Positions 21,381-34,469 of a DNA stretch of 64,000 nt are shown piece by piece. Source of the stretch: Gossypium raimondii (Eukaryota; Streptophyta; Magnoliopsida; Malvales; Malvaceae); assembly GCF_025698545.1 (NCBI RefSeq), contig NC_068571.1, positions 44,239,733-44,303,732 on the forward strand. The letters are read 5' to 3'. The position numbers were made by a program, and so were the translations under genes. The notes beneath the pieces are model-generated. The model was not told the origin of the DNA. It was given only the letters and a program-made list of their open reading frames with translations, and did not search any database. Each line of letters begins with the position of its first letter. Position 1 is the first letter of the stretch.

Positions 21381-23987
21381 TGTCGAAACCATTTTTTAAA
21401 ATTTGGTAAAAAATGGGATCGACTTTGAAAATAAAATGGGAGTCACCACCGATATTTTATTGAAAGTGTGATTGGATCACCTTGAAAACGATTTTAGGTC
21501 TGCGAATTTTGAGAAAACGGGTTCGGGAGTCGGTTACGCACGAGGAAGGGTTAGCACCCTCGTGACGCCCAAAATTGGTACCGAATTGATTGTTTAATGT
21601 TTTAATGTCGAAATTTTGAAAAGATTTTAAAATACGATCCTTTTATCTTGAATAAAATGAATTGGATGATAAGGCTTACTTATTTCAAAGAAATAAATTG
21701 CCACACTCAGTAAGTTAGAGTGCAACATTTTAAATCCTCAAAATTAAATTTATCTCTTGACTTTTAAAACCTATGCATTTTGAGCAGGATTTCCGATTAT
21801 CTGGGTCAAATGAAAAATCAAGACCCAATAAGTTAGGGTTCGATTTCACAAAATTCCTAAATATCGAATACTGCCTTTATTTTTAAAATCCTCGTCTCGA
21901 GAAAATAACATGTCATATCCAATGCGTTAGGACACAACGTGTCGAATTCCCGAGAATGGGTTTTTTATTTGAAATTTGTATGTTTGAATTAAAAAAGGTA
22001 TTTGGTTACTTAGAATCAACGAAAAAAAATCGAAGCCCAAGAAGTTAGGGCACGTTTCTCGATTTTCCAAACGGAAAACATTGCCTTATTTAGAAAATTT
22101 TCTTTTTGATGTATGGTGTTAATATGTATAACAAAACGATAATGAATACGACAAGTTAAGCGTAAATAATACAAACAACCATCAACAATGAAATAAATAA
22201 ATATAAGAGACGAATCAATCACATAATAACAAGTAAATAAACGGATAGAATTAAAATGTCCTTTTGAAATGATAATGAACAACGTAAATAAGTAAATGAA
22301 TAATAATAACAAGAAAGAAGATGAATAAAATTACAAATGTGAGAAGATATATGTATATCTATATGCGGATAATTTTATAAAATAAAAATGCGTATATATA
22401 TTATAAAATATATGTCAATATTATAAAATATATGGATGCATGTACATATTTTAAAACGATAAAACATAAAAAATTGTATTTAGGAATTATAAAATATATG
22501 TATAGGTTATAAAACGCACGTATGCATATATATTTTTTAAAGATTATAAAGTATAAAAGACGTATGTATATACATATAAAAATGCATATAGATTATAGAA
22601 TATAAACATATATAAGTATGTATATCAATTAAAAATGTATGTGTATTACAAAATGTATGCATGTATATGTATATGACAAAATCTGAAATTTAAAAAATAT
22701 GTATAAATAAGTAAATAATATTAAATAAAGTATTAAATAAAACTGATTTTTAAATATATATTTGTATATATATAAAAAATAAATAAAAACAAAAATTGAA
22801 GTCTAAAGAGGCCGATGATCAGATTAAAATCGGGCTAAAAAATAAGGCTCAAAATTGCAAATAAGTAAAATAAGGTGCCAGAGGACTGAAATGAAACACG
22901 CCAAAAGTTCGAGGGACTAATCACGAGTATTTATCATCCCCAAAACGCGGCGTTTTGTGCAGGACTAGACTGGAACAAGCGAGAAATTATGTGGCCAAAA
23001 TTAAAATGAAACAAAAGGCTGCATTGGATGAGTCGAAGAACTGGAGGGACCGAAAGCGCAAATTACCCATCGGACCCAAAAGGCGTGGGTCACAGCCTCC
23101 TCTGGGTCGGGTCATCGGGTATGGGCCAATAAGTCTTGAAACGACGCCGTTTTGAAACCATTAGACCGGTATCAAATGGTGACGTTTCTTCCTTTGCACA
23201 AAGATTAAAGAAAAATCTAAAAAAAAAGCCTCCTTTCATTTTAAAACGAAAATTAAAACGGAAAACGCTAGGCACTCTCATGTTTCGCCGGCCTCAAACC
23301 CCCAAAACTCCGTCTAACTCCGATTTGGGCGGAGGAAACGGAGCTCCGACGGCGTACCCACAGGTAAGAACCTCCATTTTCTTTTTCCTTTCTCTTTTTA
23401 CCCACGATTAACCGATATCGAGGCCTCAAAATCCCAACCGAAAAAGAAAATAAGAAGAACAATCACCTTTTGAATAAATGTTTTAGCTTTCCGATTTCTT
23501 TCTCTCTTTTTGATTCGTTTTTTTTTGTATTCATTTTTTGATATTGTTTATTGAATGCCTAAAAAAGGGGGCCCTTTACAAAAACCGAAAACGGCTTTAT
23601 ATAGCCGAAAATACAATAGAAAAATTCAGGACATTTCTCTTTTTGTTTTTTTTTGTTTTTTTCTGCTATTTTTTCTATGTTGTCCTCGTGTCTTCTGCTA
23701 TTGTTCTTTTTCTTTGCTGCTGCTTGCGTTTGTTGCGATTGCTGTAGGTCGTTGCAGGTGCAAGGGTGTGCATGTACGGAGTTGTGGCAGAGAGCAGGCG
23801 GGGGTGCATGAGGCATGCGGCGCAAAAAGGGTTAGGGAACCTTAGGTTTTTTTTTTTTTCTGATTTTGTTTGTTTTTTAGGCTTGTAATTTTTTATTTGG
23901 GCTTGGGCTGGTAATTTGGGTTAGGGTTATTGTAATTGGATTTAGTGATTTTGTTTATTGGACTCCGAGCAAAATTTTGGCTCTACA
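21381..23987 (-). repeat. Element 1 5' LTR (right copy)
   Basis: Begins TGTCGAAACC and ends GGCTCTACA on the + strand, directly followed by the ACAAT duplication. It is nearly identical to 12860-15446. In sense the U3 part is about 390 bp long, ending at a TATA box near 23600. The shared block TTCGGGAGTCGGTTACGCAC / GAGGAAGGGTTAGCACCCTC recurs in the LTRs at 32.7, 54.7 and 60.9 kb. Confidence 0.95.
23592..23605 (-). promoter_or_regulatory. TATA box of the element 1 5' LTR
   Basis: In sense it reads GGCTATATAAAGCCG, with short self-complementary arms (CGGCT/AGCCG). Equivalent GGCTATAAA boxes sit at 54150 (element 2) and 58894 (element 3), each roughly 340-400 bp after the LTR start, which supports the LTR borders. 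Confidence 0.7.
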
Positions 23988-23992
23988 ACAAT

Positions 23993-24659
23993 TATAATTT
24001 TTTAATTACATAAAACATTAACTAATTATCCAAATCTCATAATGTTCTGTGAAACACAAATTTCAGAAACTATTATCTAATTATATAAATTATTACAACT
24101 TTTGTAATATCTTGACTTAATCTCGTTGATCGAGATCAATGTTGGAGTATCCTAACAATTGGACGATTAAAGTATAATGAAATTATATTTTATTCCTATT
24201 AATTTATCCATTTTTTATTGAAGTTTGTTATATGATAATCACAATTCAATTCGAGATCTGACCCGGAATCCAACCTGATTTATATAATAAAATTTTAAGG
24301 CACGGGATTAGGGGGTTTCTTCTTCCTCTTTGTTTTTGATTCTCTACTCCTAAAGAATGAAACCACTCAACCTATCATTTTTCACAACCGTTGATTCAGT
24401 CATTTATTGTTTTCTCTTTAACTTGCTGGCTATTTTGCTATTTTCTTTAAATTGAATCACTCTTTCTGGGTTGTGGTCCTTGCAAAAGTTGCGGTGGGTC
24501 ACACAGTAATTAGCACCGGTTGGATTCAAATTTCAATGTCTCTGTAACCAGACAAAAATCTTCACATGTAAGAACAACCCAACTTGGCTTTCCCTTCGAC
24601 CAATGTACAACAAAATTGGATTTTGATACTACATAAATCACCCTGATGTGAAGAAACCT
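23993..24659. other. Intergenic, nothing recognised
   Basis: AT-rich sequence to the right of element 1; it continues the pre-insertion flank at 12.8 kb. No gene, promoter or repeat boundary is supported. Confidence 0.5.
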
Positions 24660-25419
24660 AATACGGAAATTCTACTTTTTTTTTCTTCTTAAAACTACAT
24701 GGCTAAATCCGTATTTTATTCTAAATTGTATTAATTTTTACTGTTAAGTATTAATATGTTACTTTTTGATTGTTTAAATACTTCGTTCATATAAAAAAAA
24801 ATTCTATTTATTTCTTTTGCTAAAACTCTATTAATTTTACCTGAATTAGTCTCTCTACGTCTATATAAGGCACATGTGTCATGTATAGCTGTTTAGTTGT
24901 TTTATCAATCATGCTAATATTTTATAGTAAAAATGGATGAAATTTTTAATAGAAGAACCAGTTTGTTCTTTGATCTAACGTACATGAACTAGTTTATCCA
25001 TTTTTTATCATTTCTCGAAGTAATGGTCATTTTGTTAAAAATTTTTTAACTATTTTTATTGTTAAGTGATGACGTGTCACTGTTTGGTTACTTGAATTAG
25101 TCTCTCCATGTAAAAAATTCCATCAATTTCATTGCCTATTAAAAATTTCGTCTATTTGTTCTGTTAAAAACTTCATACATTCTATTTGAATTAGTCATTC
25201 CAAGTTAGCATAAGATACACACATCACTCCACGTGTAATTATCTAGTTGTTCCGTCAGCCACACCCATACTTTACAATAGAAATGAATAAAAATTTTAAT
25301 AGAAGGATTAGTTTACCCTTTAATTTAATATACAAAAACTAATTAATTTATCCATTTTTAATAGAACAAACAAAATATAATTCAACTTCTAATACAGAAA
25401 CTTCCATAATACTTTTACC
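24660..25419. mobile_element. Two degenerate MITEs, GGTAAAAGTA family
   Basis: The right end reads ...GAAACTTCCATAATACTTTTACC, the inverted form of GGTAAAAGTATTATGGAGGC at 9136. The interior phrases of the family appear twice: 'TTTAATAGAAG', 'TTTGTTCTTTGATCTAAC' at about 24950, and 'ACAATAGAAATGAATAAAAA' at about 25280. This points to two overlapping or nested copies. The left border is uncertain. Confidence 0.6.
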
Positions 25420-26821
25420 AAATTTTTTCGTCTTTTTTGAACTTGTGATTCCGGTGAAGAATTCCATGTTGACTTTAAATTTCCAGACAAGATAAAAATT
25501 TTACCTTTTCTCGAAGAAAATAATATTGGAAAAAGAATTAGTGTGTGCTTGGTCAAAGTAAGAGAGATCAAGGCTGCCCTGTTTTTGACTTCGCCCCTAT
25601 CTTGGAAACTGCATGAACTATAATACAAGCAAAAATGGACATGACATGGGTGAGGGATGATCAGAATTTTGATAGGAAAACAAGTTTGCACATTATGCAC
25701 ATGGGGACATAAGGATAAAGATATATTCGCCAACAAAGAAGATGGATCCTGCTGGTTTTTTGTTGGCTTATGAGCACAATGATTTGGTATGTTTGATGAG
25801 ATTCCATGTACAAGTTGCAATTTATCAACATAATCATATATATATATATATAGTTAGCATACATGACCAAATCCAGCTTGCAGCATGAGTACGACAACAA
25901 CTATCCATATCCATCTCTAATTTAATCGAATGTTGCTTAGATTTCCAGTTTCATGTTTATGCTACAAATTTATATATATATATACACACATATTTCTTCG
26001 GCATATATTTAGGTATGGGTACAAATATAATATTAAGTATATGAAATTAAAAAAAAAAGCAAGTATGCCCATGTTGGATACATATTTTTAACTGAGATTT
26101 GAATTTAAATATTATTGATAATAACTTTGATTAAAGATGGTTAAAAAAAAATCAAGCTTGGCGGTTTTCAACCCAACTTAATTTGATAGGGTTGAATTTT
26201 TGTTAGACATTGAGTTTCAAAGTGGGTCGGAGTAAGTTTAATTTTTTAATTATTTGGGTTGGGATCGGGTTTAGGAAAAACCTATCTCACCTTACCACCC
26301 CTAGGATAATAACCAAAATATTTTTTATAATATTAGTTTAAAATATATGATAATAAAATTTATATTAATATTTTCTTTAGTGTAATTATACCTAAAAATA
26401 ATTAATAGTATTATTAAAATATATTATTACTCTATTTTGATTAAAAATATAAAAGATAAAAATTGTGACATAACATATCGAAATCGAGTATAATTTTAAT
26501 TTTTGAGTCATATTTGAGATAAATTAATTTTAATTTCAAATTAGATTGAGATCATATTATATTAAGAAAATATCGAATCGAGATCGGAATAGGAAAAAAC
26601 AAAAAGAATATATAAATCGAATCAGAATCAAAATATTATAAAAATTTATATTGTAATCCAAAATGTACATTTGCAATCTCTCCCCAAAAGATAAATCAAC
26701 AAAACATAAAAAGGGAAAAAAAAGAGTTTAAAACAGTAAAAGGAAATGGATTTTCCCCATTTTCCTAATACAAAGAAAAGCTAAAGCATAAATGTTGAAT
26801 GAAATTCATAATTAGTTTTTA
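25420..26821. other. Downstream flank of the receptor kinase gene
   Basis: A (TA)n run lies at about 25836-25850, and another TA-rich stretch at about 25971-25985. A repeat-like segment at 26160-26310 (GGGTTGGGATCGGGTTTAGG ... ACCACCCCTAG) looks like an old MITE. The part closest to 26821 should be the 3'UTR of the kinase gene. A 143-codon - strand frame (25820-25389) has no recognisable features. Confidence 0.45.
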
Positions 26822-29800
26822 TCACATAAGAGAGCTAGCATCACTGAATTCACCACCATGGACATCTCTATTAATATAATGTGGAGTCCATCCTGATGAG
26901 ACCGGAGTGATATCGGCCGTGTTCGTCAAGCTGCTCGAGATGCTGAAACTATCCGGTCCTGGCATCGAAGCCCAAATAAACGCCGGCTTGAACGGGGGAA
27001 CGTGGGGCACGGCCATAGACCCCGATAGGATTTGAAGAATGGCTTGAGTTTTAGGCCTTTCACTTGCATTAGGATGCGAACATGCGAGACCGAGTAACAA
27101 CAATCTCTCGGCTTCTTCAACTATGTAGTCGTTGCCTAGCCTTTCATCGACTGCCTCAAGTATCCTCCTTTCTCTATGTAGCCACCAAACCCAATCCACC
27201 AATAGTTGGAACTCGCCTATTTTGGTCCACGGACGTTGGCCGCACACTACTTCTAGTAACACCGCACCGAATCCGTACACATCAGACTCCCTAGTGGCCT
27301 TTGCTGTGTGGAAACACTCGGGGGCAATGTACCCCATGGTGCCAGGCACTCCTTCAAGCTCGGCATATGACGTTTTCTCGTTTTCTATTGCTCGTGCCAA
27401 CCCAAAATCGCCTAATCGAGCGTTGAAATTGGAATCCAACATGATGTTGCTGGCTTTGAGGTCACGGTGTACGACTTTTTGGTCATATTCATTGTGAAGG
27501 TAGTGTAGAGCTGAGGCTACCCCTGATATAATTTTGTACCTTAAATTCCAATTGAGAGTTGTCTTCTCCGGTCCACAAAAGATATGAGCATCTAAGCTAC
27601 CATTTGGCATGTAATCATATACTAATAGCAGCATACCATTTTTATGACACCATCCTGCAAATTCATTTAAAATTGTAGTAAAATAAACTATTCTGTTCGT
27701 AGAAGAGCATCTACCTAACACTTGCATGTTATACCATGTGATGTTTCATTGGACAAAACGAAAAAAAAAAAGTTTCTTGTTTCAATGTTATGGTAAAAGT
27801 ACTATTTAATTCTTGTATTAGAGTTAGGTTGTATTTTTTCTCTTTATTAAAAAAAAAAGAAAATTAGTTCTTATCGTTAAATCAAAAAATAAATTGGTCA
27901 TTTCTATTAAAGATTTCATCAATTTTTCCTATTAAATGAATCACTGTACATCAAAATGAGGTATGCATAGTATTCTATACGTAATTATTTAGTTATTCTA
28001 ATGTATAGGAACTAATTTTTAACCATAAAAATTGATGAAATTTTAACAGAAAGAACTAACTTGCTTTTTGATCTAATATATATGGACAAATTTATCCATC
28101 TTTTGAGTAGAGAGGGCAAAATGCAATCTGACTGCTAGTACAAGGGCCTCAAATCGGATTGCATTCTGTCCTATCTACTTAAAAAAATGGCAAATTAGTT
28201 CATGTACATTAGATTAAAGAGTGAACTAGTCTTTTTGTTAAAAAATTTAGCCATTTTTACTATTTAAAACTAGTTTTTATACGATCCGGTGAGGTGCCAT
28301 GTGTAATTGTTTGTTTATTTTGTTAAACACACATATTTTTAACTGTACAAGCAGATGAAATTTTTAATTGAAATAACTAATTTACTTTTTTATCCAACCA
28401 TTTTTTAGTGTAAGGTATTTTACTCTACCTACTTTTAGCCAATGTTCAGAATAAAAGTCAGTAGTTAATGGCAATGTCTAAATCTTAATGAAAACAATGG
28501 AGAAAAAGGGTTTGTAAATGTAAAAAAAGTTACCTAATAATGGGACAAGATGCTTGTGGCGTAACCGGTTGATGATGGTAAGTTCAGCCAAGAAATCATC
28601 TTTTCCCTTAATGTCTCTGGAAAATTTCTTCACTGCAATTTCAAGATTCTCCTTCTGTAACAACCCTTTAAAGACGACACCAAATCCACCTTGGCCGAGC
28701 TTGTGTTTATCGTCGAAATTGTTGGTTGCTCTTTTAAGATCTCTGAACTTGAACTCTCTTGGTGTCCCCGGAAGACTCTTGAGTGCTCCTAATATATTAG
28801 GATCAGATCTAGCCTTCCATTTCTTGTAAGAATAATAACTTAATCCAGCAATTCCAAGTAAGAAAATAAGTAACAATGGGACACCAATTGCTAACCCGAT
28901 CTTGAACCAATTTCTTTTGTTTTGTCCGGGAAGGATTTCGACTGTCAAGTTCCATTTGAGCACACAGTTGAGCTGAACATGGTCTCCTGTCGATCCTGAA
29001 AAACCAAAATACGAGTATTGTTTGACGAAGGTACTGAGATCGATATCAGTGTTCAGAACTGGCACGACTGGCTTGGATGGTGTTGGTGAAGAAGGTTGTG
29101 CTTGTTCCGCCATGTAAACTTGTAACGACCTGTTGTAATATTCGATCCAAACAACGTAAAATTTGGTTCCATTTGGAGCAATTTGGATGTTGAATTTAGA
29201 CAAAGAGACCGTCTTGTTAGAACGGATACTATTGATGTTAAGACCAATATGATTATCATCTGGATCGAAATCTTGTTTCAATGTATCCAATTCGATGGCT
29301 ACGAGGTGGTTGGACGGTAATCCATCGGTGGATGAGTTTGTTAATCCTAAATACTGGCCGGAACTGTTCGGTGGAATGGCGGTGTCGGGGGCAATTAAAA
29401 AAGCAACACCTTCACCGGGAACTGAGTTATTAACTCGGAAAACATTGATAAGAAAAGAGGTATTAAATGAAGCTACCTTCATATCTCCATCCCAAAGTTT
29501 GAATGTTTGGTTGAAGAAGATTCGACCAGACCTGTGATTGAGACTGTAGTTACCAATGGAATCAGGTGTGACTTGAAGAGCATCGTTGCTGATTGTAGCT
29601 GGTTTCATTACAGCAAAAGTGTTGTAATAAGAGCTGTCGAATGGACCAAACTGGTAGCTTATTGTTTTTAGGGTCTGGGTTTTTGCTGTTATAGTCGCCA
29701 TTGAATGTAAAATCAAGAACCCAATAAGCCTTAACACTTGAACCTTCATTATTGAAAAACCACAGCTGCTGAAACTGAAGGTACAGAGGAAATAAAAAAT

Positions 29801-29839
29801 GAAGAAGAAGATGAAGAAGATGATGCAAATATTCAGCAT
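26822..29839 (-). CDS. L-type lectin receptor-like kinase (LecRK, S.5-like)
   Basis: Exons 29839-28534 and 27654-26822 join in phase 1 across ATTAG|GTAACT...TTTGCAG|GATGG, giving LLG-WCHKNG without loss. From the first in-frame ATG the protein has 712 residues; I prefer ATG 29749 (MKVQVLRLIGFLILHSM, a better signal peptide), giving 682. With that start: legume-lectin domain ~30-270 with many N-glycosylation sites, transmembrane helix ~283-305 followed by KKWKAR, kinase domain from ~343. Kinase motifs are complete: GQGGFG loop (353-358), IAVKK lysine (374), HRDLKASN (468), DFGLAR (488), GYIAPE. It is thus a probable active RD kinase at the plasma membrane sensing extracellular ligands. The subclass call is from memory. 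Many LecRK genes lack introns; this one has an 879-bp intron filled with MITEs. Confidence 0.93.
27792..28432. mobile_element. Two abutting MITEs inside the LecRK intron
   Basis: The left copy starts GGTAAAAGTACTATTTAATT and ends near 28145 with the inverted block GAGAGGGCAAAATGCAATCT ... GTACAAGGGCCTC. A second copy begins immediately with CGGATTGCATTCTGTCCTAT and runs to about 28432. They share the interior phrases of the 9136 copy. Together they make up about three quarters of the intron. Confidence 0.7.
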
Positions 29840-29874
29840 AGATATTTGGAATGTTATTTGTTATATGGGTAAAC

Positions 29875-30400
29875 TCCACAAAGTTACTAAATTATTAGTA
29901 AATATATATATTTGTTATTAAATTTTAAAAAGTTATAAAATGGTCATTAAATTATTTAAAAATTTTATTTAAATACTAGGCTGTTAATTTCTTTTGAAAG
30001 TTCAGCTAACAAGCTCTGATTCGAAAATTGATATAATTGATCAGTATCCATTAATAAGTAGAGGAACAAATCTTATATTCAAGTCGATTTGATGATTAAT
30101 ATCGGAAATCGAAGAAGAAAAATGTTTAGATTTTAATTTATAGATTTGCGACATTTAAAGTTATTTCATAAAAGAACTGAACTATAAAGGAGAAGGGAAA
30201 ATAGAGTTTTTGATTAGTGTAAGTGGTGAGAATAGCGAAGGCAACCATAACGATTTTAACAACCCAATGATTTGAATGAAAAAATTTAAATAATTTAATG
30301 GCTATTTTATAATTTTTTAAAATTGAGTTTTCAAAAATATAAATGTAGATTAAAAATAAAATTATTATAAATTGTTCCATCAAGAAAGAACGCTGATTTG
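29875..30400. mobile_element. Foldback MITE upstream of the LecRK gene
   Basis: The left arm AAAAGTTATAAAATGGTCAT / TAAATTATTTAAAAATTTTA (about 29930) is the inverse of AAAAATTTAAATAATTTAAT / GGCTATTTTATAATTTTTTA (about 30280). Arms are roughly 120 bp around a ~250-bp loop. A relative lies in intron 1 of the second beta-glucosidase gene. It starts 36 bases upstream of the upstream ATG, so it may form part of the promoter. Confidence 0.65.
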
Positions 30401-32546
30401 AGTGTTTTGGTCTTTTTGCAAATTTACATTAAAAAAATGACATTGGAATTGATTTAATAAGAACCTACGTTGCTCCATAATTTGTCACTTTATGCTTTCA
30501 TAATTTCAATGCTTTGCTTTATTAGATAATCGCTACTTTATTCATGTTACCTTTAAATTCCAATTCATATTTCAAAGCTTCAATCAATAAAAAGAAGAAA
30601 TCAGATTAAGATTTGTTTTAGTAACAATTATTTATTAATGTATGATGTTTTAAGAAAGTTGTAGTAATTTTGGTGAGAAGACTAATTTTATTAAAAAATA
30701 TTTTCAAGAATTATTTGTTGGGAGTCAATCCAACCCCTAACGGTTGGTATTGAAAGAGTACGTTCTCTTTTATTGGATAACTAATGAAAAGTGCTTCATT
30801 CCTATAATAATAAAAAATGAGTGAGCAACCACCATATTCAATTTATGGTTAATTCTAAAATATTTAATGATTTGATTTAAATTTTTTATCATATCTTGCT
30901 GAGAAATCAATTTCCATTCAGAACTTCCAAAATTTTTCATATTCTTGTCATCGCAACAACAATAATACCAATCAAACTAATATTTAATAGACTTTTCTTC
31001 TTCTTCTTAATTTTGTGATGTTTACATTTGTTTCCATGTAAATCAATATCATAAGTTTATAATGTTTACCCTACTTATAATAACTCTTCTTTATTTTATT
31101 TTTATTTGCATAATTTAGTTATCTTTGTTCTAGTTCCCTACATCTTTGCATAATTTAATATGCTTTCTACCATATTAGCATGTTTTTTTGTTCACTTTTC
31201 AATCCATGATTTCTTTTATTTATTTTTTAAAAATTTAGATATAGTCAGTTTATATAAATAAGGTTAAAAAAGTATATATGTGATTTATAGATTTGCATTT
31301 TATTTTTTATATTTAAGAAAGCATATGTTGATACTCAAATATTAAAATTATTCATTATTTCAAATCTAGTTGTCATGAGTTTTAAAACCAATTAATATTT
31401 ATATATATTTGTTCCGACACTATCTAAAATATGACTTCTGAAGTCTACTGAGCGATAACACATGCCTCCACTCATATTTTTGGTTATAGAAAAACTTTAC
31501 ATATTTCTTACACTATAATATCATAAATGTTTAATGGAATAGGACATCCCTCAACCCAATGTAAAATTTGTATGCTTTTGTCGGTACTTGGTACCAAAAT
31601 ATATAAGTTATATAATATGTGTTTATAATGATGGGTTCAAATTTTTGGATCTTAAGTTGTGGTCTCAAAGTCAAGTTGGAGTCATGATCCCACCTCATCT
31701 TTCTCCAAATGTATCTTTCAAACTTATTATTTTTGTCTTAACCATCGAGTTAGAATATCCGACCTTTAAATTCATCTACTTATATTGATATGCATATATG
31801 CAAAATAATTATTCAATACATTTTACCGGGATAAAAAGGTTCATAAATAGAATATTAACATATATCCTTATAAAATAAATAATAATAAAACATATAACAC
31901 CAGTTTAAATTTAATTGCGAATTTTTATTCAACTATACTAAATCTTACTTTCAATTTGTCCTAATAAAATTATGAAGAGCAACTAAGCATACATCTTATT
32001 TGTACTTATTCATGAACTCATCCAAATGACTTGCTTAGTCAAGTTCTTTCAATATTTTTAAAAATGATATTATAATTAAACTTAATTAAGAAAAACATTT
32101 TATTCGCACATTAGACTATCAACATTAAAAGCATATAATATTATAGTAGGAATGCTTGTAAAATAATTAAGACGAACACATCAATTCATTATTGTAAGGA
32201 ATTGTTGCTAATCATGTTTTATTCTCACACCCATGCTGTTCTGTAATCCACACCGCCCATGCACTTTTATGATTTTGATTTCTCATTTCTTTACATATTT
32301 AAGACTTGCTCTTTATACATTCACAGCTTTTCTTTTTAAAATTCATTTTCAAATAAAGTTAAAACTTTTGTATGTATTTTTTTGGTTTAATATAATATAA
32401 AAACATTTGGTATATCAGCGTCAGAGTTTTTAGACTTTACAAGCAGAGTTAAATGGTTCACAAATGTTCTATAAAAAAAATTAGATATGTGTTAATTTTT
32501 TAAGGTTGCTTATGGAATGAAAAAATATAGTATCAACCATTCATAG
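30401..32546. other. Intergenic, nothing recognised
   Basis: Strongly AT-rich and free of long ORFs. I could not support any gene, RNA or bounded transposon. Confidence 0.5.
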
Positions 32547-33001
32547 TGTTGAAACCTTTTTTTTTTTTTTTGTAAAACGGGGTCGACTTGGATTTAAAAA
32601 CAAAAACGAATACGGGAGTCACCACCAATCCTTTTTGATGAGGTGTGATCGGGTCACTTTAGAAAATGGCTATTTTTAATAAACGGTTTGATTTATTAAA
32701 ATAACGCTTTTTGGTCTACGAAATTTAGAAAGACGGGTTCGGGAGTCGGTTACGTACGAGGAAGGATTAGCACTCTCGTAACGCCCCAAATATGTACCTA
32801 GTTGATTAATTAGTGTCTTAGTATCGAAAATTATGATAATAATAATGGACATGTAAATGAATAAATAAATAAATGTTGAGTAAAACAATAATAGCAATAA
32901 TGAAAATAAATAAAATTATAAAAATATATGTGTATAAATACAACAAAGTTTAATATATATATATATTTACTTGTTTATATATATGTAAGTATATGTATAT
33001 A

Positions 33002-33047
<46 letters not shown>

Positions 33048-33310
33048 CTAATTAGTTTAATAATAATAAAAATAAAAATAATAACGGGACTAAATTGAAA
33101 ACAAAACAAAATCTCAGGGGAGAAATCAAAAATAAAATAAGGCAAAGGTTTAATTTGTGATGCACATGAAAAAAAGGGGGACCAAAAAGGAAATATCCCG
33201 CCCTTAAAAACGTATCACTTTACGCGGGACTAAAATGAAACAAAAATAAAATTATGAGACTAAATTGAAATAAAAGAAAAGAAAGAAAAAGGGACAAATT
33301 GCAACGCGTT
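32547..33310 (-). repeat. Truncated Ogre-like LTR, reverse orientation
   Basis: It starts TGTTGAAACC, the inverse of the LTR end seen in elements 1-3, and contains the diagnostic block TTCGGGAGTCGGTTACGTAC / GAGGAAGGATTAGCACTCTC. An (ATA)n microsatellite lies at 33003-33044, as in the LTRs of elements 2 and 3. No partner LTR, PBS or internal region adjoins it, and the U3 side fades out before the LINE remnant. Confidence 0.75.
33003..33044. repeat. (ATA)n microsatellite within the LTR fragment
   Basis: About fourteen ATA triplets. The same triplet repeat type occurs in the LTRs at 53806-53837 and 59818-59900. Confidence 0.9.
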
Positions 33311-33486
33311 GCAATTTTCCATTAATCATCGAATCAAATTCTGCCAAGAACAGCGAACATCAAGGCAACCACATGCCTTCCCTTAGCAGCTTAGAAAAAG
33401 AGTACGTAATGAGCTTCACCACACAAAACACAAATTTGAAAACCCTAAGAGCAAAGCCTACTCCTAGTAGGAAGTCTGTCATGTAA

Positions 33487-34135
33487 CTAGGATTTTGTGG
33501 AATTAAAGGCAGTTAATAGCTTCCACAAAGGCTGAGCCCGCAATCCTGCAAATTCTCTCAAAAAACCAACTGAATAACCATTAGGGCTAGGAGGTATGTT
33601 AGGGTGCATAGAGAAAACTACAGTTTTTATTTCCTCAAGAGCATTCTTATGGTCTTCGTCCACTGAAACCTGTAATAAATCAGCCATTAACTTAATAGAG
33701 ATTCCACTAACTCCTACATCCTTAGCGCCTAATTTATCCTTGAAAAAACAAATTACCTTCTCAGAAGTTCCATCTATGGAATCCAATTTCCTTCTAGCAG
33801 AGTCACAGAGAGTTTGAATAGTACTTAAAATTTTTTTTGGCCTGATCTGGGCTTGCTTATGAAAAAAAGCCAGTATTTTGATACCCCTCCACCCATTGCA
33901 CTCTTGATTTTTGCTTATAAAGTTTTTCCTCTGCTACTAAAAGAGTGTATATTTCAGCAACAACCTTTTTCTGTGTCTTAATCAGTGTTTGAGTAGGTTC
34001 ACTTGACATTTGCATTTGCAAATTTTCCAGCTCAGTCCTTTTCTCAATCACTCTCCTTGAGACTTTACTAAAATGAGCGGATATTGATCTCCTTCAACAC
34101 AGCTTCAAGTCTTTTCATCTTGTAGAAAAATGGTT
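33487..34135 (-). pseudogene. LINE (L1) ORF2 remnant
   Basis: In - strand sense, the frame 34051-33857 reads EEKLYKQKSRVQWVEGYQNT, matching the plant L1 block EE.f.kQKSRvqWl..GDrNTkFFH that links the endonuclease to RT. After a break, 33786-33487 gives ALEEIKTVVFSMHPNIPPSP followed by NGYSVGFLREF, a decayed form of the RT entry motif (E...F.m...KAPGPDGf...FF). Stops and at least one frameshift disrupt it, and both the endonuclease and the RT catalytic part are absent. It abuts the truncated LTR at 32.5-33.3 kb. Confidence 0.8.
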
Positions 34136-34469
34136 GCATTGGGTCCCCATTAGTAGGCTCACGCCAATGTGCTTATTGTTATAGCAACTTAGAAATGATT
34201 TGTTCCAATGTGTTTAAGGCAATGTAGAGATAATCAGTTTGAATTTATTTACTTTTTAAAAACTATATTAAAAAATAGGAGAGAAATAGTCGAATCCTTA
34301 AACGCCTTTATTCAGATAAATCAACCATTACTGTAATTATTACTGTGAATTTAAAAAAAAGAAAAAAAAACATTCAGAAAAATAGAACATAGCCAAACAC
34401 GAACAGTCCTGGTAGTACAAGGTACTACGGTTTCGTCCTAAAAAAAAACTTCCCTTTATATCATATTTT

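Larger units (their letters stand above)
12860..23987 (-). mobile_element. Ogre-like (Ty3-gypsy, Tat lineage) LTR retrotransposon, element 1
   Basis: An 11,128-bp element in reverse orientation with two near-identical LTRs of 2587 and 2607 bp that start TGTAG and end CGACA in sense. It is flanked by perfect 5-bp duplications ACAAT (12855-12859 and 23988-23992). In sense order: 5' LTR, PBS, conserved leader, ORF1 remnant, gag remnant with a zinc-knuckle-like motif, AT-rich spacer, start of RT, integrase scrap, 3' region with an 87-bp minisatellite, PPT, 3' LTR. A PBS resembling the tRNA-Arg 3' end, an extra ORF before gag, a spacer at the gag/pol junction and 3' minisatellites are all described for Ogre elements. 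Most of RT and RNase H is missing and the remaining frames are broken, so it cannot encode its own transposition. Confidence 0.92.

Noticed and set aside
25389..25820. 143-codon - strand ORF downstream of the receptor kinase
   Set aside because: Overlaps the end of a MITE, has no domain or signal, and composition looks random.
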